DNA from: Ichthyophonus hoferi
Taxonomy: Eukaryota > Opisthokonta > Ichthyosporea > Ichthyophonida > Ichthyophonidae
Length of the DNA stretch: 45,763 bases
NCBI GenBank assembly: GCA_002751075.1
Contig: NAOQ01000070.1
Location: 19,422-65,184, forward strand
Reading direction: 5' to 3'
The notes below the pieces were generated by a model. The model worked only from the letters and a program-made list of their open reading frames with translations. It searched no databases and had not been told where the DNA came from. The position numbers were made by a program, and so were the translations under genes. Each line of letters starts with the position of its first letter. The stretch's first letter is position 1. Shown here in pieces: positions 11,427-22,639 of this stretch.

Positions 11427-11929
11427 GTATATATATATATAAACATGAGAACCTATAACCCTATGGTATATGTCGTTTACAGGATATCCATACAGGTCAA
11501 CGACATAGCCTGTGTGTCCCTACCTCACCCTGCCCTCTGTAAACAAAAACAATATTTCTAGACCTTACAACTTATAGTAGATAAAGAAAAGGCGATAAAC
11601 TAACCATATACGTGCATGTGGGCATGTTCAAAGAACCCTAGCTATTAAAATGTAATATGTACAAAACTGCAGCATGAAGAGAGAGAAGAAAGATACAACA
11701 ACCAGCATATATATATAAAACTTATCAAGTTAATAAAGGTTATGGAGATGGATGATAATAAATCAAAAAGGGAAAAATATATATAGAGATAGGGAAAATA
11801 GTATGATATATCAGTGTATATTAAAGTGAGTGAGTACACATGCATTTTGAAGGCTATGGTACAGGTCTTGTGCATATATAGTAAAAACTAAAGAGGAAGA
11901 GAATAAGAAGGAAAACAAAAGGGATATTT

Positions 11930-12034
11930 TTACCGTTTGGGTTGCTTAGGCATAGTATAGCCAACAGCAAGGGAGGCTATAACCAACCCTGCGACAGTTG
12001 GATACAGCCACGTCATTAAATTTAAACTGGCCAT
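11930..12034 (-). CDS. 34-residue single-pass membrane micropeptide
   Basis: A minus-strand ATG at 12,034 opens a 34-codon frame ending in TAA at 11,930. The peptide has a short polar start, one clear hydrophobic helix (about residues 8-27, with P-T-V-A-G-L-V-I-A-S-L-A-V-G) and a basic tail (P-K-Q-P-K-R). Its shape is that of a small subunit of an organellar or ER membrane complex. I considered OST4 and the small ATP synthase and respiratory-chain subunits; none gives a convincing match by eye. Gene structure supports it: a non-coding 5' exon ends with a strong donor (AAG|GTAAGT at 12,119/12,118) and a good acceptor (CTATAG|TGAAAG at 12,047/12,046) lies 12 nt before the ATG, making a 72-bp leader intron. 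A TATA-like tataaaaa lies near 12,200. Confidence 0.55.
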   Translation of the reverse strand: MASLNLMTWLYPTVAGLVIASLAVGYTMPKQPKR

Positions 12035-12046
12035 CCTTTTCTTTCA

Positions 12047-12118
12047 CTATAGCAGAACTATGCTTTAGACTCGATGACTAATACAGTATACTAGTGCTGA
12101 ATTAAATAATCCACTTAC
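12047..12118 (-). other. Predicted 72-bp intron in the 5' leader of the micropeptide gene
   Basis: On the minus strand it begins GTAAGTGG and ends TTCTGCTATAG. The upstream exon has no ATG, so the intron lies wholly in the leader. Such an intron before a very short ORF argues for a real transcript. Confidence 0.5.
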
Positions 12119-12209
12119 CTTATTTGCGTTTGTCAAACAAGACACTGGTTTCCCCCTAAACTCGGGGGCTCAATACAGATTCAAAATTTATGGATTTTGT
12201 TTTTATAAA

Positions 12210-13893
12210 ATAATTACCTGTATGCATAATTATTTAATAATATTATATTTAATTTTCTTGAATTCCTTTTAAAATAAAATTTATTGTATATTTAAATAGT
12301 TTTTATAACTACATACATAATTTATCTTTTATTTCCACATTAGTTGTAAGCCGTTATTTCCCTCCTCTGTGTTTCTTTCTAACCATTGCTTCAGACTAAA
12401 GTCTATTATGATTATTGCAATTGTTTTGTCAACCAATTACCACCCAGAAAGCGATAAATATAAAAACTCTATACAAAGGAGTTTGCATTATTATTGGTTA
12501 TTTAATCACCACTTAATTTTATTGGCATACCTTGAATATTGATTATTATTGGTCTGGAAAACTTTTCAGAGCATTGGCTTGTTTTTTTTTTTTTTCCTTT
12601 TTTTTTTGTTAGAAAATAATAGGCCTTAAAGTAACTTCTATCTATGAGGTAATAAAATAAAAAAATATGAAAATAGAATGGGCGTATAGAAAATATATAG
12701 AGGGGAATTTATCTCCCTTATATAATGTAATACTAATTAGAAGATTAACTGTGAAGTTACCGATAATAACTACACAGAGGATGTGGGCCAGCGATAACCA
12801 AAAAGAGACTAAAAAGGAAAAAGGGAGGAGTGACCATGAGAGACAAAAAGTATCTGAAAGGAATTACTTTTTTTGTTGTAATATTCATCTATTGGCGGTG
12901 TCTAATGGTAATTCAAGGACTGTCTTAAATAACGAAATACACCATTTCTGTACGTTGAAATGTTAGACAAATATAAATAGAATAGGAGCAACTATGCCGA
13001 TAAAATTCCACGAATATATTACTAAAATCAACATTCCACAAAGAAATATTAACGTAATGGACGTAACTGCAATAGAAGTAATATAACAAAACTAACTACA
13101 ATAAAAACAAAATAAAAAATCAAATACAATAGGAATAATCTAACAAGACTAACTACAATATTAATAGTAATGCAATGAAACTATTTGAAATTCGAAATAA
13201 TAATAATAATAAAAAAAGCTGGTGTTCAGAATAGATGAAAACTAAAAATTGGACAATCTGCAAGATTACTATTGTTATCGTATACTACATAAAAGTTCAT
13301 AATAATAGTGTCGCTTTGTTATTAGTATTCCGAATTTCTTCCTTGCATGAGCTTCCATATTTTCTATCTAGGATGATTCTCAATCCTCCTCTGGCTTACA
13401 AGAAGGCAAAGCTAGGGAGGTAGTTCTCTAACTATTATTATTGGTAATTAATATATCCCTAATGATTTGCAGTCTTCTATGGAGATTATGGTAGATAAGG
13501 ATGACTACTCAGGCTGTGTATATACGTAATCAGGACAGAACAAGGTGGTGTACGAGTGTACATATATCTGTTAAACACTTGTAATTAGTAATGGAATGAT
13601 TGGTAGATAGTTAGAAGTGGGCTGGTTGTGTCTAGTAAAGTAAATAAGTGTACGCAAACATAGGGCGGGCAACTAGGTTAAAAATCTTATTCCTTATCCG
13701 TTCCCTCTATATACTCTTCATGCCAGGTACAAGAACCTCTTGTAAGCTCATACCCAGTACCACATGCCACCTTTTTGCCATATTCTCTCAATCAAAACAT
13801 TAAATAAACACACGACCTTCCTCTTGCATACCTCTGCAAACATGTTACCTAATATTAGGCTCCCTTACCTCCAGCCATCATAAATACGTTCAC
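12210..13893. other. AT-rich intergenic region, no confident gene
   Basis: This region holds poly-T tracts at about 12,581-12,608 and long A/T-rich runs. A + strand frame of 99 codons from 12,667 to 12,966 starts with ATG but shows no domain, hydrophobic pattern or splice context, and is probably chance. On the minus strand near 13,860-13,935, a tiny ATG frame with donor-like ends was noted and not accepted. Confidence 0.45.
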
Positions 13894-14080
13894 GCCCTGC
13901 TTGCATTCTTACCTCGTACACCTTATTCATGGATTTTCCCCATTACCATCTTATACATTTTCAAATGCAGGCGACACCACTCTCACACATATTATCCCCT
14001 ATATACAAGTTTGTCACTTGTTGGTTGGACGCTCACCTGATGCTCTCAGTATAAGATAATAGGTGATTTGCTCTTTTTTT
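13894..14080. repeat. Left copy of a 187-bp exact duplication bordering an assembly gap
   Basis: These 187 bases appear identical to 14,465-14,651 and abut the run of Ns. The pattern is typical of two contig ends that overlap but were not merged during scaffolding. Confidence 0.85.
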
Positions 14081-14464
14081 NNNNNNNNNNNNNNNNNNNN
14101 NNNNNNNNNNNNNNNNNNNNNNNNNNNNNNNNNNNNNNNNNNNNNNNNNNNNNNNNNNNNNNNNNNNNNNNNNNNNNNNNNNNNNNNNNNNNNNNNNNNN
14201 NNNNNNNNNNNNNNNNNNNNNNNNNNNNNNNNNNNNNNNNNNNNNNNNNNNNNNNNNNNNNNNNNNNNNNNNNNNNNNNNNNNNNNNNNNNNNNNNNNNN
14301 NNNNNNNNNNNNNNNNNNNNNNNNNNNNNNNNNNNNNNNNNNNNNNNNNNNNNNNNNNNNNNNNNNNNNNNNNNNNNNNNNNNNNNNNNNNNNNNNNNNN
14401 NNNNNNNNNNNNNNNNNNNNNNNNNNNNNNNNNNNNNNNNNNNNNNNNNNNNNNNNNNNNNNNN
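14081..14464. other. Assembly gap, 384 Ns
   Basis: The sequence is unknown here. Since the flanks are identical, the true gap is probably zero, with the real distance shorter by about 571 bases (the Ns plus one copy). Open frames across the gap are meaningless. Confidence 0.95.
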
Positions 14465-14651
14465 GCCCTGCTTGCATTCTTACCTCGTACACCTTATTCA
14501 TGGATTTTCCCCATTACCATCTTATACATTTTCAAATGCAGGCGACACCACTCTCACACATATTATCCCCTATATACAAGTTTGTCACTTGTTGGTTGGA
14601 CGCTCACCTGATGCTCTCAGTATAAGATAATAGGTGATTTGCTCTTTTTTT
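14465..14651. repeat. Right copy of the 187-bp exact duplication bordering the gap
   Basis: Matches 13,894-14,080 base for base by eye, including the terminal run of seven T. A genuine tandem duplication is possible but less likely. Confidence 0.85.
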
Positions 14652-16273
14652 AACCAGACTTGAAAGCTAAAGCTTTCTATCTGATCTTGCTTGTGCCTAT
14701 ACCGTATCTACACGACAATATCTCAATAGTATATATGGAATCAGTGTTGGGACTATACCTCAGGGAATGCAAAAATTAACACATTTTAAGTGCTGGGAGT
14801 ATTGGATAGAAAAACAAAACTACTACAATAGAAAATAGAGAAGGAAAGAAAGGCATGAAAGACAGTCCTTTATTATGATCTTAGCTTGTCGTATTTTAAG
14901 ACTGAGAATGCCGAAGGGTGGAAATACATGTATGTATATATGATAGCTGAGGTGGGAGGAGAGGAGGGGAGAGCCCGGTAGTCTGTATGAACTCATCCCA
15001 CCCACGCCATACATTACTATGTGCAACTTATATAAGTGATTAACAAATTAATATAATCATGATCATAACACAATGTGGGTGGTTTGATGATAGAACTATA
15101 ACCTTCCTATATATTAGGAACAATAAAAAGATAAAAGAAACTATAAAAATAGTACTACAAGTAAGGAGAGTCAAGCCATTGACAGAAATGGCCATGAATC
15201 AGAAACAAAGAAAAGTATGCAAATTACAAAAGATAGTAGCTAGATAGACCTTGTTTTCATGCGCCATTATGTTATCTATGTTATCTCTTTGCATACATCT
15301 ATATGATGCTTTGATAACCTAGTTATAGAGTGTCTTTGCTGTTGCCACTGTCATTTTATTTCTACGTATGTAGAAGTGTGTATAGAGGCGATCTGTTTAG
15401 ACAAAGAAAAAAAGAGAACTGTCTAATTCTAACATAAATCATGTTGACAATGGCAATGAGGTTTGCTTTCAACCACATATTCAAATGAAAATGCAACTAT
15501 ACCAAACCTAAACCATGTCTGATTTTAACCTACTCAAGGCATCACCTGATTAATACCATTTCACCTACTTACTGATCGGTCTCATTGTCCAACTCCCACA
15601 TTAGCACCTAGGCGAATCAAAGCATTGATTCCCTCTTGATTTGAACAGAATATAATTACTACAGCTAGTTACCTAGAGTCGGTCGCTTTAAAAAGTTCTG
15701 ACAAATTAGTTATAGAGGTGTAGGGTGGGTCTGCCCTAATGCCATCGTCATACACGCAGGTATAACCTAAGGCCTTCATGGAAACATAAACATTACAGGC
15801 ATGCAGTATACAACTGTGACAACATCACAAATGACGCACTCTGACTATACCACACTCGTGATATCATGTCTAAATATTTTTATTATTTTATTTTTTAAAT
15901 TTTCTCCAGCTATCTATATCTCCTGGCTGCTTTCGCAAAGCCGATTGGATAAATAAATTTAACAACCGTGTCTAATTAATTATCTTATAGGGGGATTAAA
16001 ATCTCACCTTTTCCCCTACGTATTACACTGTTACAAAGGCTGAACGTCACTAAGTAGCCCACAAGACCTTGGCACCTCATTGAGATAGATCTCTATTACT
16101 CTACCTCGGTAACACAATCGTCCATTGGGCTTTAAAATAAAGGATCCGTGTGCTTATACATCACTGTTCCACATCCAAACAAACACAAACACACAAAAGC
16201 ATGTGTTTAACTGCAAACATTACAACAGAACACATTCGATATAGTTAAATATTCAGCACTACCTTTGTCCAAT
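14652..16273. other. Intergenic region with a worn third copy of the ORF family
   Basis: No host gene was found. At about 15,500-15,690 the DNA resembles the ORF-family core at 18-270: an ATG-TCT-GAT start, then 'ctgatcggtctcattgt', 'cgaatcaaagcattgattcc' and 'agctacctagag'-like blocks in the same order. It is more decayed than the copies at 18 and 3,820. The rest is AT-rich with short frames only (for example 15,059-15,247 on +), none with coding support. Confidence 0.45.
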
Positions 16274-16443
16274 CTACCCAGAAATATTTTTTTCCCAATG
16301 ATTCCGACCATCAACTTGGTTATAGGAACGAAGTAGATAAGATAGTAATGCGTATAGGTTATGAAAGATAAAACCTATATATCCTAAGCCAAAGGCAACC
16401 GCTAAAGCGCTAAAAACAACAAAGACACAACGGGTCCTTTCTA
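16274..16443 (-). CDS. Candidate terminal exon with one membrane helix
   Basis: A minus-strand frame without an ATG follows an acceptor-like TATATAG at 16,444 and ends with TAG at 16,274. It encodes a basic start (E-R-T-R-C), a long hydrophobic stretch with small residues (S-A-L-A-V-A-F-G-L-G) and a polar tail ending N-H-W-E-K-N. This could be the last exon of a small membrane protein gene, or part of an alternative end of the MYB gene, whose stop is 63 bases upstream. No upstream exon was found for it. Low confidence. Confidence 0.25.
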
Positions 16444-16506
16444 CTATATATCGGATCAAATTCTATCCTTTCCCATCACAGGCATAGAAAATTGTTATCA
16501 CGTGAG

Positions 16507-19500
16507 CTATAGGCCACGCCGGCCTTGCCATAGAAAATGATGAAGGTCTTGTACTGTATCATGGTCACAGAGGACTTGTGTACGCGGGGGAAGTGCCTCT
16601 ACAACGCCTGTACGTGTGGAGGTGGGGTGAGAGGTGGGGTCTGAGGAGAGGGCATGGATTATGAGTATGAGTATATGTGTAAGTATGTACAGAGAAAAGA
16701 AACATATCATATAAGGAAGAACAACAGGACATAGGAAAGAAAGAGAGAGAGGGGGGAGGTAATGAGAGGTGATGTCTGAGGAGAGGGCATAGAGTATGAG
16801 TATGATTATAAGTATATGTATGTGCAGAGAAAAGAAGGAATAAAGCAATATATCATATATGGAGAAAAAAGAGTACGTGAGAAAAAAAGAGATAGATAGA
16901 TAGATAGAGAGATAGAGAGAGACAGAGAGAGAGAGAGACTGAAAAATAAAGAAACAAAGGAATAGAGCGTTGGAGAAAGACAGAAACCTGATGAGTGCTG
17001 TAAAGAAAGGCAAGCTATAAGATAGTATATGTCGACACCTCTAGACTCTGACACTACCCTTACAATACCCGCTACCCCCATTTCAACTGTGAGAGGCAAG
17101 GGATTAGAACAAGAGAACATACACCACCTGTCATCATAGGTAGTTTTCTCTCTAGCTCAGCCTTGATTATCTCTGGTGCCCCTCTCGGTACACACACTCT
17201 CTTGGGTGGTTTAGGTGCAATCACTAACTGGGCGGCACTACGTTTACGTCTACGACAGGAAGTCTTAGTGTCTACTTCATTCTTAACGTCGGAATTCCTA
17301 CGGGGTCAGGGGTAAGGGCAACATTAGCTAATATCATTGGTAGATGGTCATGGTCATATCTATCATACCCGCTATATATCTATCTGCACAAGGAGGCAAG
17401 AGATTGCATCGTGAACGTCTATAGCCTCACATCTTATTAACTCGTTCTTTACACTCTAATCCCCTAATCACGTTCAATAAGATCGTATCTATCTATCTAT
17501 CTTCTTCTATCCACAACTCATACCCCCAAATTATTTACACACCAGCTAGATTACTATCTCCTTTACGTACATAGTGGCGTGCTGTGATTGGTCAGAGTAA
17601 GCTGTATGGTCCAATCCGTATTCTTCATTAAAACGCCGTACCGCATCACTGGTAGATGTACTGGTGCTAACTAGGCAGAGAAGATCTAGTTTACTGGGTA
17701 GGCGGGTAGGGGTAGAGCTGGTGCTATGGACGCTCTGCCAGCCAATAAATAATGTTACAAGTGAGTCGGGGAGAAAGAGATAGGCGGAGAATGGGATATA
17801 TATTTTAGTATATGGCCATAAAACCACTTATAGGAAGGAGAAGTAACTGATTGGCAAGAGATCATGGTAATAACACGTCATATATGGATATCTGAATGCT
17901 TACCTGATCGTTAGGGCCACTAGTAGAAGGAGGGGCAGAGGCTGGTGATTGGGCTAGACCTATGGTGGGTGCAAAACTATCTAGACTGGCTGACCCTTGC
18001 GAGCTCTCTGGTGAGGGGTATGCAGCCGGTGTGTCGCCAGGACAACGAATGTATTGGCTTATGGATCGTGCGGGGGTAGTAGGAGCTGTATTAACGGGAA
18101 GAATTCGTTGGGTCGGTGATTTACCTTTAATTAATTCATGTCGTTTACGAAGAGATGAGTTCCAGTAGTTCTTGACTGCATTGTCCGTCCTGAAGTGTAG
18201 TAGAGTAGAGAAGGAGACAGTAGGTTATGTACATGTGCCGTGGAGAAGAAGAGAAATCGATAAATATGATAGAACACAACAGGATGGGAGGGTGGATCAA
18301 ACATAGAAACTACTTCAAGATATGATCCATATAGTACCACTGCTAAGTACATTCTATCACTCCTTATATTTATTAGATATTGAATGGGATGTTATCATGG
18401 CTACATATATATATACCCATCACACCCAGACATTGACATGTATATATATGCAGCCAGTGCCGACTTCCACACACCTTCCTGGTAATAGGCGGGCTATCAT
18501 GGCCCATTTATTCCCCCATTCTACCTGTGCCTTAATGATCACCTCATCCTCCTCTACGGTCCAGGGACCCTTCCGTATACCTGGCTTGAGATGATTGTGC
18601 CACCTGCAAGCTGTCATAGTAAGATGGTGTAGGATACATAAACCGTACTATAATGCTGTATATAACATAGTAAGGAAGTGCGTATTAACTGCAAGCTACA
18701 GGTCCATATATCTTAGCTATGAGGCGTGTAGGCAATTTAATGGGCCAGTCAATGGGAATATAGACAATCTGGGGCAGTCATTTGATATTGTAAGCCAATG
18801 ATTGTGAACACAAAGCAATCAAACTTGTCACTTACTCACTTTGAAATATTTAAATACAGAAAAGAGATCGACCCAGTCCTAATTATACTTTATACACTTA
18901 ACTAAAAAGAAATAAGGTATTAGTTGACCAATATGACGGGGTGTAATATCTATTTACAGACTCTAGATGAACAATGCACTAATCATATACTACATAATAT
19001 AACCATATAAGGGGCTAGGGACAGGTGGCTATAAAGGAAATGCGCCTACACATCTCCGATGAATGAGATATACTGCCTGAAGTAGAATTGATATATCATA
19101 TATACTATATACTATACACTTTGCTTATATAATATTTCTAATTATTTTATACACTCGGGTATGACAACCATGGTAGACAAGCATGTTTAGGCCTCTATCA
19201 GAAAGTGAATACAAGATGTTCTCGATAGGAGAATTAGGAATTTACCAACAAGAAAAGAAAAAACATAGTGGCCAGAAATAAAACACTATATATGACAGAA
19301 GGCCACAGAGGGGAGATGGGTAGATAGAGTAATGTAGTAGCTATGTATGGAGGGACACCCACCGTGATCTGCATTGCTTTCCTACCCGGCCAGGGAGGTA
19401 ACTGGATATGAGAGGCCATTGATATTCTCCATGTACCCCTACCAACTCTACTATCTTATCATCCTCCTACAGGGGTGGGATTATAGTTTGTATACTGTAT

Positions 19501-21066
19501 GCATTGCCGTGCACTCACACCGAGACAGTCACGTGATATATGCATAATACATACACCAACCCATTCATATAAGGTAATGGCCAAGGAAATGCATACAATG
19601 ATGCCAGGATAATCAATAAATTTGTAGTGTGGCACAACAATGTCGCGAATCCCATTGGACTAAAATTATCTTCTCTTACCACAACGACTACCTAGCTACA
19701 CCGGGTTATATAGGTCTGCAAACGCCAATCAATAGCCTCCAATCAATTGATTACTCGTAGTGCCACAAGCAGGCTGCCAATGAATACCATGCATATCATA
19801 TAACTAACCAACCAGAAGTCACAGATACGGTAGTAAGGAATGAGGACTCATAGATAAAGCGCACATCCACACCCATATATAATATATATCATATGCATGC
19901 TACACCAATCCATGCCATACCTCTCTTGTCCAGTAACCCTTCACCCTATTGGGATCAAGTACAGTCTGCCATCTCTGTGGCGGAAAATCATGTGGGTCAG
20001 GGTCTATGAATAAAGTACCGATACCTCGTAGATACGTTTATACTCTTTTAGTTATCTACAAAGCATAGCTCCATAAACACGCTTTAGGAGAGTTTTTTAA
20101 ACAAGACATACCTGTATATATATATAGATGCATTACATCCATACCTACTATCATGCACACATCCATGCATATATACCATCACACATACATACATACAAGA
20201 CCTGTCCAAACCTTTACTCCCAGCCGTACAAAGATACACTATATGATAGTTACAGGTATAAATACTTACATATCTACACTCTGCCTCAGTTCTACCTAGT
20301 TGGGCGGATACTTCAGCAAAGCATGCATTCTGTGATATTTTCACTCGGAGATATTCGTCCTGAACATGGCACCCCGTCACACAATCAAGTTAATACACCT
20401 TATAATCAACAGACCAATAGAAAAGGTCAATCAAACAAATAATATCATACTAGGACAAGAAGAAAAGGTAGGCTTGTGCATTATTTAAATATAGGCAATA
20501 CTAACCTCTTGTACACTCCAGAATTTTCTGTGTTGGCCAGATCGTCTCTTGGGTGCAGTGTTAATAGGTTTAGGAGATCGTTCTACTGTGTCTGATTCCA
20601 TCTGTAGATGAAATCATTTATATTTTAAAAAATAAACAGATTGATTTATGCTTTAGTAGAGCTAAGGTAGAGATAGAGATGGTCCCACCTACATCATATA
20701 CCCTTACATTAATATAATAGTGGGTGCAGTAATGATAGGATATAGGTAGAGTGTATTATATATGTATATCTACCTTAACTTTTAATATGTAAAATCAGTA
20801 CAAGGGCGAGTTGATTTGCATAGTGAGACTACAAAGGAACTGGTACTCTCACAAGGATATTGGCAGTAAAATAAACCCAATGATAGCTAATTATAAAGTA
20901 CTGTCTGTTAGAAAAGCAAACAACCCCTATAACAAAACCAAAAAGAAAATAAAGTGAGAGATAAAGGTATTACCAAAGTGGGTGTGAAGGCTTGTTCTGC
21001 TCCATCAGATGTGGGTACATCCCCCTTATCCGAGTCTCCAGAGATATTAGCTCGTGAGGCTGGCAT
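16507..21066 (-). CDS. R1R2R3 (three-repeat) MYB transcription factor, 11 exons
   Basis: This is a nuclear DNA-binding factor of the animal c-Myb / plant MYB3R type. Minus-strand exons are 21,066-20,974, 20,601-20,506, 20,359-20,270, 19,974-19,921, 19,466-19,363, 18,603-18,475, 18,189-17,904, 17,734-17,571, 17,297-17,128, 17,086-17,039 and 16,607-16,507. All junctions are GT-AG, all phases agree, and the model gives 444 residues. R1 spans about 56-103 (W59, F77 in place of the second Trp, W95). R2 spans 104-155 (W108, W128, W147, with GRVGKQCRSRWHNHL). R3 spans 156-207 (W160, W179, W198, with LPGRTDNAVKNYWNSSLRKR). The tail is Ser/Pro/Thr-rich, with a basic RRRKR nuclear-localisation-like cluster in exon 9. 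Introns cut inside each repeat. The family is known to bind AACGG-type sites and often controls mitotic genes; target genes here are unknown. The first exon is short, and an upstream exon cannot be excluded. Confidence 0.9.
16862..16945. repeat. GATA/GA microsatellite in the last MYB intron
   Basis: On + it is a run of gatagatagata then gagaga-type repeats. On the MYB sense strand it gives a (TCTC/TATC) pyrimidine tract in intron 10 (17,038-16,608). The long leucine/serine-rich frames drawn across it are artefacts of the tract. Confidence 0.7.
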
Positions 21067-21331
21067 GGTCTACGAGTATTAATTGTGAATGATTAAATAG
21101 GTGTCTAGGTGTGGTACATGGGCAAGTGTAGTATATGTAAATGGAAGGGGTGGGTCAAGGTAGAATGAGTCAGATAATGATGTTTACAAGGTAGTGAGGC
21201 CTGTTGTAATATAGTTAAAGGAAGAGACTATGCTGTGCTTATTTTATTAAAACACACATCCTTATCATTGGCATCAGCAACATTTAGATGCAAGTTAATT
21301 CGTCTAGTCTGAAGTTGTTACAAGAATAATA

Positions 21332-21583
21332 CTACCCAGTCAGGAAGATAGGCCAAACCATAAGATCGGGATATTGAAAGGAGTCAATTATTATCCTCGG
21401 CAGGTGCAAGACAGCCAAACAGTGCAAGAGGTAACCAAAAAAGTTCACTAAAGTCACTAAAAAAATAAAGAACCTCGCCTCTACCTGTTGATTATTACCG
21501 AATGCAGGGTACTGACTAATATAATATAATATATTGCTAGATAAGTCTGCCAAAAGCAAAACAAAAAAATTCGCTCGGTACAT
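21332..21583 (-). CDS. Candidate short multi-hydrophobic ORF upstream of MYB
   Basis: An uninterrupted 83-codon frame runs from ATG at 21,583 to TAG at 21,332. It contains at least two hydrophobic stretches (N-F-F-V-L-L-L-A-D-L near the start; F-F-I-F-L-V-T-L-V-N-F-F-G-Y-L-L in the middle) separated by a polar turn, like a fragment of a polytopic membrane protein. No complete family signature is visible. It lies 265 bp upstream of the MYB start on the same strand and could be an independent small gene, a pseudogene fragment or chance. Confidence 0.3.
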   Translation of the reverse strand: MYRANFFVLLLADLSSNILYYISQYPAFGNNQQVEARFFIFLVTLVNFFGYLLHCLAVLHLPRIIIDSFQYPDLMVWPIFLTG

Positions 21584-21599
21584 AACACATCAGTAATAG

Positions 21600-22639
21600 T
21601 AACCTAGTAGTCAGGTTATTAAAAACTGCTGTACAGTTTGAATATGTTTTATATAAAGTCCTCACCTTATCCAAATCCTACCAACAAATAAATATGTAGG
21701 AGCTGTGCGAAGAAATAAGCAACTGAAACAGACTGAAGGCGGTGGGGTATATATACAATATCAATAAATAATTTTTGAGTGCAGAGGAATTTATCGACCG
21801 GCAAATAAATAAGTTGTATCAAAAGCAACAAAATACTAAAATAGGTAAGCTATGCCTTTTGTTGTGGTTATCAGTTATCAGGTTTGTCATCCATCAGGAA
21901 TGACATGTTATAGTGTCACCGTCCGTTACACTGGTCGAATAAAACAGTTAGTTACATAGTAGAACCCCCGCCATATTAATCTATAACAGTATAGTTACCA
22001 CTCCTAATAATTACCTGCAAGTAACTGTGGGAACAGCTGGGCTTGGTATTATAAGTATGTTAGTATGACTTTTATATGTTATATTTTTTAAAATTCGAGT
22101 TTTTACTTTATTTTTGTGTTGTTTAAGTTATTGTTTAGGTATTTTTTAATGTAGTTTTATTATCTGACCCCACTGCATAAGGCAAGGGTGATAATGACCA
22201 ATGCAATGGCCTTTATATTTCTTGATATGTAGTCTTCCTATCATAACAATACATTTTACCTGTAACCCCCTGCAAGTCATGTATAGTTCATGTATGTATA
22301 TATCTAATTATACTATGTATTAAATATATTTATATATTTATACATTTATATATTTACAATAAATATTCTATATATATAATTATATATAAACTAGAAATAT
22401 ATATTAACATCGAGCCATGTACCTTTTTGTTTTTGAATTATAGTAATAAATAAAAACAAGAACTGTAAGATTTACAAAGTAATAAAAAACAAAATAAAAT
22501 ATAAAATATATATAGGCGAATAGTGGATAAACGACAGTTTTTTCCAATAATATTAAGGACCCCCAGTTATAAAAAATATATTTCCATGAATTTGATAAAA
22601 TTTATAGGGCTTTATACATAAAATCATGGTATCTCATAC
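21600..22639. other. Very AT-rich intergenic sequence, nothing recognised
   Basis: Dominated by T/A tracts (22,070-22,170 and 22,290-22,520). No gene, RNA or repeat family was recognised. Confidence 0.5.

Noticed and set aside
12667-12966. 99-codon + strand frame with ATG
   Set aside because: No domain, no hydrophobic pattern, no promoter or splice context; a frame of this length is expected by chance in 45 kb.
13860-13935. Tiny minus-strand ATG frame next to a GTAAGA donor
   Set aside because: Only about 20-30 residues, no partner exons or promoter, and it lies next to the misassembled gap.
14046-14625. Long open frames of 150-185 codons on both strands
   Set aside because: They run through the Ns of the assembly gap, so they have no sequence content.
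16507-17120. Minus-strand frames of 104 and 168 codons rich in Ser, Leu and Tyr
   Set aside because: They read through a microsatellite intron of the MYB gene; only 17,039-17,086 and 16,507-16,607 are real exons.
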